Notes: generated by a model not told the origin, from the letters alone. Positions 49,193 through 59,240 are shown, numbered from the stretch's first letter. The stretch: DNA of 64,000 nucleotides from Actibacterium mucosum KCTC 23349 (GCF_000647975.1 NZ_JFKE01000008.1:1-64000); one strand, 5' to 3'. Made by a program: numbers and translations.

Positions 49193-50367
49193 TGATTTAC
49201 CCCTGCTTTCTTCAGCACCTTGCGCGCCAGCGACCAGCGGTGCACCTCGGACGGGCCGTCATAGATGCGAAAGCCGCGCACCTCGCGGAAAATGCGTTCC
49301 ACCGGCGTTTCGCTGGTGATGCCGCGCCCACCCAGGATCTGCATCGACCGGTCCACCACGTTCCAGATCACCTCGGAGCATTGCACCTTGGCCATCGAGC
49401 TTTCGGTGGTGCCGCGCCCGCCCTGGTCCAGCACCCAGGCCGCCTGTTGCAGCGACAACCGCGCGCCGCGCATCTCGATCTCGTTATCGGCCAGCATAAA
49501 GCCCACGCCCTCGTGCTCGCCCAGCGCCTTGCCAAATGCGTGGCGCGTGGTGGCATAGCGCGCGGCCACGTCATGGGCGCGCTGCGCGGCCCCCAGCCAG
49601 CGCATGCAATGGGTCAGACGCGCGGGCGCCAGACGGACCTGCGCGTATTTGAACCCTTCGCCCGCGGCGCCCAGGATGTCGTCCTCTTGCAGCACAAGGT
49701 TTTCAAAGCGCATCACCGAGTGGCCGCCGGCAAAGCTGCTGTCCATGGTGTCCATGTCGCGGTCGATCGAAATGCCGTCGCGGGGCAGGGGGGTCAGGAA
49801 CATCGTGGCGCCGCCATCGTGGTCGCCGCCCACATTGCGGGCCATGATGATACAGAAACTGGCCCCGCGCGCCCCGGTGATCAGCCACTTTGTGCCGTTG
49901 ATCACATAGCCATCGGCGGTTTTCTCGGCGGTGGTCTGCATCATCGACGGGTCAGCGCCGGCGCCATCGGGCTCGGTCATGGCAAAGCACGACCGCGCGC
50001 CGCGCGCCAGCGGCGCCAGATAGGCGGCGCGCTGCGCGTCATTGGCGACCATGTCCAGCAGGTGCAAATTGCCCTCGTCCGGCGCAGCGCAATGCAGCGC
50101 GGCGATGCCCAGCAACGAATATCCGGCGGCCTCGAACACCACCGACCGGTCCACCTGGTTCAGGCCCAGCCCGCCAAATTCCTTGGGCGCGTGCGGGGCA
50201 AACAGACCCGCCGCGCGGCCCAGCGCGTTCAGTTCGACCCGCAGCTCGTCGGTGGGGCCATGGGTGCCCCAGCGCGGGTCATCCTCGTAAGGGATCACCT
50301 GCTGTTCGACAAAGGCCCGCGTGCGGGCGGCCAGTTCGGTGATCTCAGGGCTGTGCGAAAAGTCCAA
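49189..50367 (-). CDS. Acyl-CoA dehydrogenase, ACAD10/11-like
   Basis: 392 aa from TTG 50367, with GGGAGGATAAA right before it; the kinase stop TAA lies within this site, so translation is coupled. FAD/substrate motifs: CFAMTEPDGAGADPSMMQT, VINGTKWLITGARGASFCII, AYATTRHAFGKALGEHEG, QILGGRGITSETPVERIFRE. At the catalytic base position (IYEGT in classical enzymes) it reads IYDGPSEVHR, like ACAD10/11 proteins. Those enzymes work with an APH-type kinase to remove a phosphorylated 4-hydroxyl from acyl-CoA. The kinase gene is directly upstream. A normal alpha,beta-dehydrogenation cannot be excluded. Confidence 0.93.
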   Translation of the reverse strand: MDFSHSPEITELAARTRAFVEQQVIPYEDDPRWGTHGPTDELRVELNALGRAAGLFAPHAPKEFGGLGLNQVDRSVVFEAAGYSLLGIAALHCAAPDEGNLHLLDMVANDAQRAAYLAPLARGARSCFAMTEPDGAGADPSMMQTTAEKTADGYVINGTKWLITGARGASFCIIMARNVGGDHDGGATMFLTPLPRDGISIDRDMDTMDSSFAGGHSVMRFENLVLQEDDILGAAGEGFKYAQVRLAPARLTHCMRWLGAAQRAHDVAARYATTRHAFGKALGEHEGVGFMLADNEIEMRGARLSLQQAAWVLDQGGRGTTESSMAKVQCSEVIWNVVDRSMQILGGRGITSETPVERIFREVRGFRIYDGPSEVHRWSLARKVLKKAGVNQ

Positions 50368-50368
50368 T

Positions 50369-51412
50369 TTATCCTCCCAAACGCGCCACGTCGCGCGCAT
50401 ATTCCAACAGCTCGACACCCAGGGTGCCAAATTCGGCATAGCGGTCATCGCCCAGCGCGCCATCGACCCAGCGCGCGTGCAATTGCAGGAAAATCACCGC
50501 AAGTTTCAGCTGGCACAGGGCGCGCATCGCGCCCAACGTGTCCAGCGACCGGCCCGTGGCGCGGCCATAGGCGGCGGCCATGTCGTCGCGGCTGGGAAAT
50601 CCGGCATGGCCCGTGGGCATCTGGCGCAGCCGCTGCATGCCTTCGGGATCACCCGGCTCGGTCCAATAGCTCAGCAGCGTCGCCAGATCATAGATCGGGT
50701 CGCCCAGCGTCGCCATGTCCCAATCCAGCAGCGCCACGGCGCGCAGCCCGTCATCGGCCAGGATCAGGTTGTCCAGCTTGATGTCGCAATGCAGCAGCGT
50801 CACGTCGCCATCGGCCCAGCCATCAAACCGCGCCTGCACCAGATCGGCGGCCTCGCGCGCCAGCCCCGCGTGGGGTGTGCCGTCTGACATGGTGACCACG
50901 GCACCCGACCAGCGCGCGGCGTTGCGCGGCACAAACCCCGCCGGCCGGCCCAGCGTGTCCAGCCCGCATGCCGCCGGGTCCACCGCGTGCAGGTCGGCCA
51001 TCGCGCCGGCCAGAAGGCCGGGCAGGGCCGCGGCCATATCCTCGCCCGGGTTCATCGCCGACAAATCGTCGCCGCGAAAAACGCGGCCCTGCCGAAATTC
51101 GATCAGTTGGAACGGCGCGCCCAGAACCGCGGCGTCTTCGCACAGGTGGAAACTGCGCGGCGCCAGCGGCAGATGCGCCGACAGGCGCGACAGCACCCGG
51201 TGTTCGCGCGCCATGTCATGGGCGCCTTTGGGCAATGGCCCCGACGGCGCGCGGCGCAGAATGGCGCGCTGACCATCCACAGACAGCTCGAAATTCAGGT
51301 TCGCCAACCCGCCGGCACAGCGCTTGGGCGCCACGTCGCGGTCCAGCGTCAGACCCTGTTCGGCCAAATACCGGGCCAGGATTTCGGTATCCAGTTCAAA
51401 GGGCTTCGTCAT
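50369..51412 (-). CDS. APH-family kinase, LvaA/ACAD10-like
   Basis: 347 aa from ATG 51412 (ATG 51430 is an alternative; neither has a strong ribosome site). Kinase-like motifs: catalytic loop TLLHCDIKLDNLILADDGLR (HCD-x4-N) and metal-binding LLDWDMATLGDPIYDLATLL. The N-lobe FELSVDGQRAILRRAPSGPL carries the ATP-binding region. APH-fold kinases next to, or fused with, ACADs phosphorylate 4-hydroxyacyl-CoA (LvaA in levulinate degradation; ACAD10/11 N-terminal domains). Position directly ahead of the ACAD gene supports this role here. Confidence 0.92.
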   Translation of the reverse strand: MTKPFELDTEILARYLAEQGLTLDRDVAPKRCAGGLANLNFELSVDGQRAILRRAPSGPLPKGAHDMAREHRVLSRLSAHLPLAPRSFHLCEDAAVLGAPFQLIEFRQGRVFRGDDLSAMNPGEDMAAALPGLLAGAMADLHAVDPAACGLDTLGRPAGFVPRNAARWSGAVVTMSDGTPHAGLAREAADLVQARFDGWADGDVTLLHCDIKLDNLILADDGLRAVALLDWDMATLGDPIYDLATLLSYWTEPGDPEGMQRLRQMPTGHAGFPSRDDMAAAYGRATGRSLDTLGAMRALCQLKLAVIFLQLHARWVDGALGDDRYAEFGTLGVELLEYARDVARLGG

Positions 51413-51497
51413 ATTATTCTGTCCGACCATATTCACGTTGAAACACCTTGGACCAAAGTTCCGCGCACGACCAGCCACAGTTTGGTTGGGCTGAACA

Positions 51498-52511
51498 TCA
51501 TTCCGCCCCCATCGTCAGCAGCAGCTTGCCGATATGGTCGCCCTGTTGCAGCGCGATATGCGCGTCGGCGGCGCGGTCCAGCGGATACCGGGCCTGAACC
51601 ACCGGCTGCAGGCGGCCCTGGGCAAAGAGCGGCCAGACCTCGGTGCGCAGCTCGGCCCCGATGGCGGCTTTCTGCGCGGGCGTGCGCGCCCACAGGGTTG
51701 ACCCGGTGATCGTCAACCGCCGGGTCAGCAGTTTGCCGATATTGAACGCGGTTTCCATCCCCTCCATCAGGCCGATCATCACCACCGTCCCTTCCAGCGC
51801 CAGCGCGTCCAGGTTGCGTTGCAGATAGCTGCCGGCAACCATGTCCAGGATCAGGTCCACGCCCTGGCCGCCGGTCTCGGCCATCACCTCGGCGACGAAA
51901 TCGCGGTCACGGTAATTGATCGCCGCATCGGCCCCCAGCCGCAGGCAGGCATCGCATTTGGCAGGGCTGCCGGCGGTGCACAGCACGCGCGCGCCAAAGG
52001 CGCGGGCCAGCTGAATGGCGGTCACGCCGATGCCGCTGGACCCGCCATGGATCAGCACCGTCTGCCCGGTATGCAGCCCGCCGCGCTGAAAGAGGTTGGC
52101 CCACACGGTGAAAAAGGTTTCCGGCAGCGCGGCGGCATCGACCACCGCCACACCCTCGGGCACCGGCAGCACCAGCGTGGCGTCGGCCAGCACGTATTCG
52201 CCATAGCCGCCTTCCTTCAGCAGCGCGCAGACCGGCGCGCCAGCGGTCAGTCCGGTCACCCCGTCGCCGGTCTCGGCCACCCAGCCCGACACTTCCAGCC
52301 CCAGCACGTCGTATTCGGTGCCCGGCGGGGCGGGATAGCTGCGGTCGCGTTGCAGGATGTCGCCGCGGTTCAGCCCGGCCGCGGCCACCCGGATCAGCAC
52401 CTGCCCGGGGCCGGGGCGCGGCACCGGGCGGGTTTCCAGCAGCAGGCTGTGCGCATCGCCGCCCAGCCGGGCCGAGATCACGCGCATGGATTGGGGCAGA
52501 TCTTGGGTCAT
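51498..52511 (-). CDS. NAD(P)H:quinone oxidoreductase, PIG3-like
   Basis: 337 aa medium-chain reductase without structural zinc. Landmarks: VLIRVAAAGLNRGDILQRDR, YDVLGLEVSGWVAETGDGVT, the nucleotide-binding VLIHGGSSGIGVTAIQLARA and LTRRLTITGSTLWARTPAQK, all close to the TP53I3/PIG3 subgroup. It reduces quinones or enones with NADPH. It is located between livF (9 nt) and the kinase gene (85 nt) and is probably part of the same transcript. Confidence 0.93.
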   Translation of the reverse strand: MTQDLPQSMRVISARLGGDAHSLLLETRPVPRPGPGQVLIRVAAAGLNRGDILQRDRSYPAPPGTEYDVLGLEVSGWVAETGDGVTGLTAGAPVCALLKEGGYGEYVLADATLVLPVPEGVAVVDAAALPETFFTVWANLFQRGGLHTGQTVLIHGGSSGIGVTAIQLARAFGARVLCTAGSPAKCDACLRLGADAAINYRDRDFVAEVMAETGGQGVDLILDMVAGSYLQRNLDALALEGTVVMIGLMEGMETAFNIGKLLTRRLTITGSTLWARTPAQKAAIGAELRTEVWPLFAQGRLQPVVQARYPLDRAADAHIALQQGDHIGKLLLTMGAE

Positions 52512-52520
52512 AACAGCGTC

Positions 52521-53230
52521 CTAAACCGAGAGGTATTTGTCGATCAGCGCCTGATCGGCCATCAGCGCGTCGATGGCGCCGCTGAACACCGCGGTGCCGT
52601 GGTCGATCACCACCGCATTGGTGGCCAGGTCCAGGCAGAACCGCATGTTCTGTTCCGCCAGAACAATGGTCAGCCCACCGGCGCGCAGGTCCTTCAGCAC
52701 GTGCCCGATCTGTTCGACGATCAGCGGGGCCAGCCCCTCGGACGGTTCGTCCAGCAGCAACAGGTCGGGGTTGCCCATCAGCGTGCGCGCCAGCGACAGC
52801 ATCTGCTGTTCGCCGCCCGACAACAGCCCGGCCTGCCGCGACTTCAGCGGGGTCAGCATCGGGAACGTGTCGTAGATCCGCTCCAGCGTCCAATCGCGTT
52901 GACCCTTGGTGCCCGCCTTGGCGCCCATCAGCAGGTTGTCTTCGACGGTCAGCTCGGCAAAGACCTGCCGGTCTTCGGGCACATAGCCAACGCCTGCGCG
53001 CGCCACCCGTTCGGGCCGCCAGCCGCTGATGGTTTTGCCGCCGTACTGCGTGGCGCCGCGGGCCGGTTTCAGCACGCCCATCAACGATTTCATCGTGGTG
53101 GACTTGCCCGCCCCGTTGCGCCCCAGCAGCGCCAGCGTCTCGCCACGCTCAACCGACAGCGACATGTCAAACAGCACCTGGCTCAGCCCGTAATAGCTGC
53201 ACAGGCCCTGGGCGCTCAGCATGGTTGTGG

Positions 53231-53234
<4 letters not shown>
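52521..53234 (-). CDS. livF: LivF-type ABC ATPase
   Basis: 237 aa. Walker A GRNGAGKSTTMKSL, FAELTVEDNLLMGA (LivF Q-loop region), signature LSGGEQQMLSLARTL and Walker B LLLLDEPSEGL. The NGAGKSTTMKSLMGVLKP and EDRQVFAELTVEDNL wording is diagnostic for LivF. Energises the branched-chain amino acid/amide-type importer. Overlaps livG by 4 nt. Confidence 0.95.
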
Positions 53235-53981
<747 letters not shown>

Positions 53982-53995
<14 letters not shown>

Positions 53996-54977
53996 GGGTT
54001 GCCTCCTTTGCGTCGGCGGTGGGTTGGGCGGGGGTCGACTTGCGCCCGCCGGGTTTCACGAAATCCAGCACACCTTTGCGCAGACCCAGCGAGAACAGCA
54101 GGATGATGCCTCCCAAAAACAGCCCGTAATGGTCGGTATAGGTCACCACGATGTCGTTCAGACCGGTCAGGATCAGCGCCCCGAGGATCGGGCCAAAGAA
54201 GTTGGTCAACCCGCCCAGCATCACCATAAAGATCGCCTCGCCCGAGGTGGTCCAGAAGGCAAAGTCGGGATACGCGCCCGAGATGAACAGCGCCAGGATG
54301 ATGCCGCCCACCGACGAGAACACCGCCGACAGCACGAAACAGGTCAGCTTGACGGCAAAGACGTTCACGCCCAGGAAGATGGCGCGACGCTCATTGTCGC
54401 GGATCATGCGCAGGGTAAAGCCAAAGGGCGACGACACGATGCGGTGCATCAAATACATCGCCAGAACCGTGACCGTGACGCAAAAGGCATAAAGATGTTC
54501 GGGCTGGTTCAGATCCACGCCGAAAAAGACCGGCGTCGGGATGCCACCCAACAAGCCGTTATCGCCGCCGGTCACATCCACCCAGCTGAGCAGGATCGAG
54601 TGAAAGAACATCTGAAACGCCAGCGTCAGAAAGGCGAAATAGATCTCGCTCAGGCGGACACAGATGGCGCCGATCAGGGCCGCGATGGCCCCGGTGATGA
54701 TCAGCGCCGCCACAATGGCCAGCGGCACCGGCATGATCTGCGCCTGCATGATCGCGCCAAAGGAATAGGCGCCCGAGGCAAAGAACATCGCATGGCCGAA
54801 CGAGATCAGCCCGGTATAGCCGATCAGCAGGTTCAGACCGGTGGCCAACAGGCCCCAGGCCGCGGCGAAGATGATGTAATCGGCCAGCTTCTCGCCACCG
54901 CCCAGATGCGGCAGCGCCAATAGCACCACCAATGCGGCCAGCGCGATCAGCGCGTTGCGTGTGGTTGAACGGGTCAT
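53982..54977 (-). CDS. livM: LivM-type ABC permease
   Basis: 331 aa from ATG 54977, 4-nt overlap with livH. About nine helices; LLIGYTGLISFGHAMFFASG, TLRMIRDNERRAIFLGVNVF and GGLTNFFGPILGALILTGLN are the LivM family blocks. The last 20 residues are polar (PGGRKSTPAQPTADAKEATH). It works with LivH as the membrane channel. Confidence 0.95.
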
Positions 54978-55885
54978 GGACGGCTCGCTTCTTGACGGCC
55001 CAACAGGCCGTTGGGTTTCAAAACAAGGACAAGGCCCATCATCACGTACATCAGCCCGTCGACGAATAACGGGAACCCGATGGAGCCATAGGACCGCACC
55101 AGCCCGATCAGGATCGACGCCACCAGCGCCCCGGTGACCGAGCCCATGCCGCCGATGACGGTGACCACGAAGGACACGATCAAGACCGAAAAGCCCATGC
55201 CCGGCGTCAGCGCCCGGATCGGCGCGGCCAGCCCCCCGGCCATACCCGCCAGGAACATGCCCAGCGCAAAGACCGACAGATAGATCAGCGGCGTGGGGAT
55301 CCCCAGCGCCGACACCATCGTCGGGTTCACCGCGGTGGCGCGGATGATGCGGCCGTATTGGGTGCGCTCGATGATGAACCACAGCACCGCGGCAAAGACA
55401 GCCGCCACCGTGATGATGAAGATATAGAACGGCGGCACAATGCCACCTGCGATAAAGACCGGCGGCAGACGGAACGCCTGCGGCATCCCCATCGACAGGT
55501 ATTCCGAGCCCCAGATGATCTGCACCAGGTCATCGGCCACCAGAACGAAGCCATAGCAGACCAAAAGCTGCAACAGCACGTTCTCGCCATAGACCCGCCG
55601 GATTGCAAAGCGCTCGAACAATACGCCCAGGATCGCGGCGCCGAACCCGCCGGCCAGCACGGCCACCAGATAGCTGCCGGTCACCTGATAGGCAGAATAG
55701 GCCAGATAGGCCCCGACCATATAGAATGCCCCGTGGGCAAAGTTCACGATGCCCAGCACGCCGAAAATCAGCGTCAGCCCGGCGGCGACCAGAAAGAACA
55801 GCATGCCGATGATCAGGCCGCTGGTGGTTTGGGTGACGACGCAGGACAAAGATGTCAGGCAGTCGAGCAAGGCTGCGGGTTCCAT
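54974..55885 (-). CDS. livH: LivH-type ABC permease
   Basis: 303 aa. LivH hallmarks: LIIGMLFFLVAAGLTLIFGV, GIVNFAHGAFYMVGAYLAYS, RTQYGRIIRATAVNPTMVSA and VIGGMGSVTGALVASILIGL. Membrane channel component. A terminator-like hairpin separates it from the binding-protein gene upstream. Confidence 0.95.
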   Translation of the reverse strand: MEPAALLDCLTSLSCVVTQTTSGLIIGMLFFLVAAGLTLIFGVLGIVNFAHGAFYMVGAYLAYSAYQVTGSYLVAVLAGGFGAAILGVLFERFAIRRVYGENVLLQLLVCYGFVLVADDLVQIIWGSEYLSMGMPQAFRLPPVFIAGGIVPPFYIFIITVAAVFAAVLWFIIERTQYGRIIRATAVNPTMVSALGIPTPLIYLSVFALGMFLAGMAGGLAAPIRALTPGMGFSVLIVSFVVTVIGGMGSVTGALVASILIGLVRSYGSIGFPLFVDGLMYVMMGLVLVLKPNGLLGRQEASRP

Positions 55886-55903
55886 AAGCCTCTCGCTTTA
55901 TTG

Positions 55904-55939
55904 GTAAAAAGGGGCCGGGATGCGCGAACGCATCCCGGC
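55904..55939 (-). terminator. Terminator-like hairpin between livK and livH
   Basis: GCCGGGATGCG (55914-55924) pairs perfectly with CGCATCCCGGC (55929-55939) around a 4-nt loop. Read on the minus strand the stem is followed by CCCCTTTTTTACC. Part of the transcripts likely end here, giving more binding protein than permease, a known pattern in ABC operons. Confidence 0.8.
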
Positions 55940-55952
55940 AGTCTGGGTTGGA

Positions 55953-57212
55953 TCAGGCGAAGCCCTGGCGTTTCTTCCAGTCGGCTTCAAGTTCCAGGAT
56001 CTGCTCCCAGGAGGAGGTGTGAAAGTCTTTCATGAACGGCTCTTCGGCAGTGGTCACACCATAGCCCACTGCGTAACCGGTCAGGGTGTGGTCCTCGGCG
56101 CGCATCGTCAGCGTGCCGTCCACACCAAAGGGCGAGGCGATCGTGCGGCCGCGGATGGCCTCGGCCAGCTTGACCGGATCGTCGGTGCCCACGTCTTTCA
56201 GAGCCTCGATGACAAAGGTGGCGGCGGTGGCGTTCTCCCACGACCAGTTGGTCGGTAGGGTGCCAAATTTGGCCACATAAGCGTCGTAGAAGGCGTTGTT
56301 CTCGGGCGTGTTCGGCACAACCTTGTTGTAGCGGCTGCCCGAGCGCATGCCGTTGGGCAGTTGCTCAACCGCAGTTAGCACCGGATAGTCGCCCAGGTTG
56401 ACCGAGAAGGTCTCGGTCTGATCGAACAGCGCGTACAGGTTCGCCTGGTCGATGAACGACACCAGATCGCCCCCCCACAGCGCCGAGTACAGCGCATCGG
56501 GGCGCCATTGCAGGATGCGGGTGATCACCTCGGTATAGTCGGGCTGGAACAGCTTGGGCCAGGCCTGGCCGATCACCTCGATATCGCTGTTGAAATACTT
56601 GGCGTACTCCATGAACTCGGCGGTGGTGGTGCGGCCATAGGCGTAATCGGGCGAACACGTGGCCCAGCGTTTCAGGCCCTTTTCCTTGGCTACGGCCGCT
56701 GCATAGGCACCGCCGCCGATGGCGTCGTGGATGCCCTGACGGGCCGACCGGAACGCGGTCGGGGCGTGCAGCGCCGGGTCGGCCGACAGCGGCGTCGCCT
56801 CGGACACGGTGTGCAGGCACAGCGCGCCGATGGACTTGATGACCTCCTGCACGGCAAAGCTGCCGCTCGAGGCTTCGGCGTCCAGGATGATGTTACACCC
56901 GTCGCCATTGACCAGGTCGCGGACCGCCTTGGCGGCCTCTTCCGGTTTGGCGCGGCTGTCGCGGGTGATCAGTTCGATCTTGCGCCCGTCCAGGCCGCCA
57001 CTGGCGTTGAACTCGTCAAAGACCAGCTTGGCGCCAGCGACCGAGCTTTCGCCCAGGATCGACACGACACCCGACAGGATGGTGGGCATGCCCACGCGGA
57101 TGGCGCCGGTACCTTCGGCGCGCAGGATGGCCGGCGCGCTCAGCGCCATGGCCGTGGCTGCACCGGTTTTCAAAAACCGTCTGCGGCCCGTGTTGAGCTT
57201 GTGGTTCGTCAC
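55953..57212 (-). CDS. livK: Liv-type periplasmic binding protein (Tat signal)
   Basis: 419 aa from GTG 57212, which is preceded by GGGAGGAAAT; an upstream in-frame reading would run through the operator. The N-terminus carries a twin-arginine signal: NTGRRRFLKTGAATAMALSA. The mature part is a type I periplasmic-binding protein (Peripla_BP_6): IRVGMPTILSGVVSILGESS, VAGAKLVFDEFNASGGLDGR, KIELITRDSRAKPEEAAKAV. It binds the compound imported by LivHMGF. The catabolic genes behind suggest a carboxylic acid rather than an amino acid. First gene of a roughly 15-kb operon. Confidence 0.93.
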   Translation of the reverse strand: MTNHKLNTGRRRFLKTGAATAMALSAPAILRAEGTGAIRVGMPTILSGVVSILGESSVAGAKLVFDEFNASGGLDGRKIELITRDSRAKPEEAAKAVRDLVNGDGCNIILDAEASSGSFAVQEVIKSIGALCLHTVSEATPLSADPALHAPTAFRSARQGIHDAIGGGAYAAAVAKEKGLKRWATCSPDYAYGRTTTAEFMEYAKYFNSDIEVIGQAWPKLFQPDYTEVITRILQWRPDALYSALWGGDLVSFIDQANLYALFDQTETFSVNLGDYPVLTAVEQLPNGMRSGSRYNKVVPNTPENNAFYDAYVAKFGTLPTNWSWENATAATFVIEALKDVGTDDPVKLAEAIRGRTIASPFGVDGTLTMRAEDHTLTGYAVGYGVTTAEEPFMKDFHTSSWEQILELEADWKKRQGFA

Positions 57213-57225
57213 GACATTTCCTCCC

Positions 57226-57252
57226 ATTACAGTCCGACAGTTGGACTGTAAT
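57226..57252. promoter_or_regulatory. 27-nt perfect inverted repeat, operator of the liv operon
   Basis: ATTACAGTCC (57226-57235) and GGACTGTAAT (57243-57252) are a perfect 10-nt inverted repeat with a 7-nt spacer. It ends 14 nt upstream of the livK start, next to the ribosome site. A GntR- or IclR-type dimer is expected; the operon's own GntR protein (44890-45648) is the leading candidate. Confidence 0.7.
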
Positions 57253-57390
57253 GAGAAACGTAAAGGACGACGGCCTCCCAGCGCAAGTGGCAAATTTTGT
57301 TAAAAATCGGGGATTTACCGTCTTAGCTGCTGGGTAGAGTTAGGGTGTGACGATTTTTGGTCCGACTGAAATGATTCGAAACGGTCCAAC

Positions 57391-57421
57391 AAAAAAGGGG
57401 GCCGCAATGCAGGCCCCCTTT
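57391..57421 (-). terminator. Intrinsic terminator of the thiolase gene
   Basis: AAAGGGGGCC (57394-57403) pairs with GGCCCCCTTT (57412-57421), 8-nt loop. On the minus strand the stem is followed by six T. It lies 25 nt after the thiolase stop and separates that gene from the liv operon. On the plus strand the tail is poorer. Confidence 0.85.
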
Positions 57422-57445
57422 GCAAAAATCGATTGTCCGGCCGTT

Positions 57446-58606
57446 TCAGCCGGCGTTTTCCAGCACGCTGCAGAAATTCGCCACGCCCGAGCCACCCATG
57501 TTGAACACCATGCCCAACCGCGGGTCGGCCACCTGCATGTCGCCGGCGGTGCCAGTCAGCTGCTGCGCGGCGATGACATGCATCGACACACCAGTGGCGC
57601 CCACGGGGTGGCCCTTGGCCTTCAGCCCGCCCGACAGGTTGATCGGCAGCGCCCCGTCGGCGGCCACGATGCCGTCCTCGATCGCGCGCGCGCCCTGACC
57701 GCGCGGCGCCAGGCCCATCGCCTCGTAAATCAGCAGCTCGGCGATGGTGAAACAGTCATGCACCTCGCCAAAACTCAGATCGGCGGTGGTGGCGCCCGCG
57801 GTCTGCAGCGCCGTGTTGATGGCGCGCGCCGGTCCTTCGAAGGCAAGGATATCGCGCCGCGACATCGGCAGGTAGTCGTTCACCTGCACCGCCGCGCGGA
57901 AGGCGATGTTGTTGGCCATATCCTCGGCCACGTCATCGGCGGCCAGGATCAGCGCCGCCGCCCCGTCCGAGATCAACGAGCAATCGGTCATCCGCAGCGG
58001 CGGCGCGATCAGCGGGTTGCGGTCCGACACGGTGTTGCACGCCTCGAACCCCAGGTCCTTGCGCAGATGCGCCAGGGGGTTGTTCAGCGCGTTGGCGTGG
58101 TTCTTGGCGGCAATCCGGGCCAGCGTTGCCGACTGATCACCATGTTCCTGAAAATACTTCTGCGCGATCCGCGCAAAGATCTGCGGGAAGGACACGCCGG
58201 CCTCTTCCTTCTGATACGACGCCCCGGCCAGCGCTTCGGTCACGCCTTCGGTGGTTTGCGAAGTCATCTTCTCGGCCCCGATCACCAGCGCAACCTTGGC
58301 GCGGCCCGACCGGATGGCGTCGCGCGCCGAATACACCGCCGCCGCGCCCGAGGCACAGGCGTTTTCCACCCGCGTCGCGGGGGTGAAGCGCAAATCGTCG
58401 CTGGCCCCCAGCGCCAGCGATGACGGGAACCCGTCGCTGACAAGGCCCGAGTTGAAATGCCCCACCCAGATCCCGTCGACATCGGCATAGTCGATGCCCG
58501 CGTGCGCCACGGCCTGCTGGGCGACGTCGATGATCATGTCTTCAAGGCTGGCCTCTTCCAGGCGGCCAAATTTCGTGTGGCCCCAGCCAACGATGCGCGC
58601 GTCCAT
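57446..58606 (-). CDS. Thiolase-family acetyl-CoA acyltransferase (SCP-x type)
   Basis: 386 aa. The nucleophile Cys84 lies in RVENACASGAAAVYSARDAI. HDCFTIAELLIYEAMGLAPR and NLSGGLKAKGHPVGATGVSM contribute the active-site His residues, and FNMGGSGVANFCSVLE closes the protein. The NACASG/HDCF pattern is that of SCP-x/non-decarboxylating thiolases without a C-terminal acyl-CoA-binding domain, typical for branched or steroid-like acyl chains. It would cleave the 3-ketoacyl-CoA produced by the downstream operon. It has its own terminator, and its start is divergent from the LuxR gene. Confidence 0.93.
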   Translation of the reverse strand: MDARIVGWGHTKFGRLEEASLEDMIIDVAQQAVAHAGIDYADVDGIWVGHFNSGLVSDGFPSSLALGASDDLRFTPATRVENACASGAAAVYSARDAIRSGRAKVALVIGAEKMTSQTTEGVTEALAGASYQKEEAGVSFPQIFARIAQKYFQEHGDQSATLARIAAKNHANALNNPLAHLRKDLGFEACNTVSDRNPLIAPPLRMTDCSLISDGAAALILAADDVAEDMANNIAFRAAVQVNDYLPMSRRDILAFEGPARAINTALQTAGATTADLSFGEVHDCFTIAELLIYEAMGLAPRGQGARAIEDGIVAADGALPINLSGGLKAKGHPVGATGVSMHVIAAQQLTGTAGDMQVADPRLGMVFNMGGSGVANFCSVLENAG

Positions 58607-58685
58607 GGCGCTCCTCCTTCTCTTTTGCTGTCTTCAACCTTATCATCCCACCAAGGCCGCCAAATACGTGAGACTACGTAGCTTC

Positions 58686-59237
58686 ATGGACATTGATCAC
58701 GACACCGCGATGCTGGGGTTCACCATGGCGCCCGTGGGGCTGGTTGTGACCCGCGAGCGGATCATAACCGCTTGTAATGATGAGTTTTGTTCGATGTTCG
58801 GCTATCGGCAGGCCGATATGATGGGCAAGATGATGTCGATGCTGTACCCGTCGACGCGCGAGTTTGTCGAGACCGGGCGGCTGGGCCGAGAGGGCCTGAT
58901 GAAGACCGGCCGCTACATGGATGAACGCATCATGCGCAAGCAGGACGGCACGCTGTTCTGGTGCCGCGCGCGCGGCCATACCGCCGACCGCGCCAACCCG
59001 TTTTCCAAATGTGTCTGGAGCTTTGCCGACCTGTCGGATGCGCGGCCCGTGGTGGAGCTGACCGCGCGCGAACGGCAGGTGGCGATGTTGCTGGTGCAGG
59101 GGCAGGTGACCAAGGATATCGCCCGCAGCCTGAACCTGTCGCCGCGCACGATCGAGATTTATCGCGGCAATCTGCTGAAGAAGTTCGGGGTGCGCAACGG
59201 CACCGAATTGCTGGCCGCGCTGTCGGGCGCGATGTAG
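58686..59237 (+). CDS. PAS-LuxR transcriptional regulator
   Basis: 183 aa from ATG 58686. Residues 5-115 form a PAS sensor domain (MAPVGLVVTRERIITACNDE, FCSMFGYRQADMMGKMMSML). Residues 120-183 form a LuxR/GerE HTH: LTARERQVAMLLVQGQVTKD, IARSLNLSPRTIEIYRGNLL. No phosphorylation (REC) or autoinducer domain is seen, so it probably senses a ligand or redox state through PAS. It is divergent from the thiolase gene (79-nt gap), which is a likely target. Its stop is 3 nt from that of the convergent IclR gene. Confidence 0.93.
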   Translation: MDIDHDTAMLGFTMAPVGLVVTRERIITACNDEFCSMFGYRQADMMGKMMSMLYPSTREFVETGRLGREGLMKTGRYMDERIMRKQDGTLFWCRARGHTADRANPFSKCVWSFADLSDARPVVELTARERQVAMLLVQGQVTKDIARSLNLSPRTIEIYRGNLLKKFGVRNGTELLAALSGAM

Positions 59238-59240
59238 GCG

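Noticed and set aside
49117-50781. 554-codon open frame on the plus strand
   Set aside because: Antisense to the acyl-CoA dehydrogenase and kinase genes, both with full catalytic motifs.
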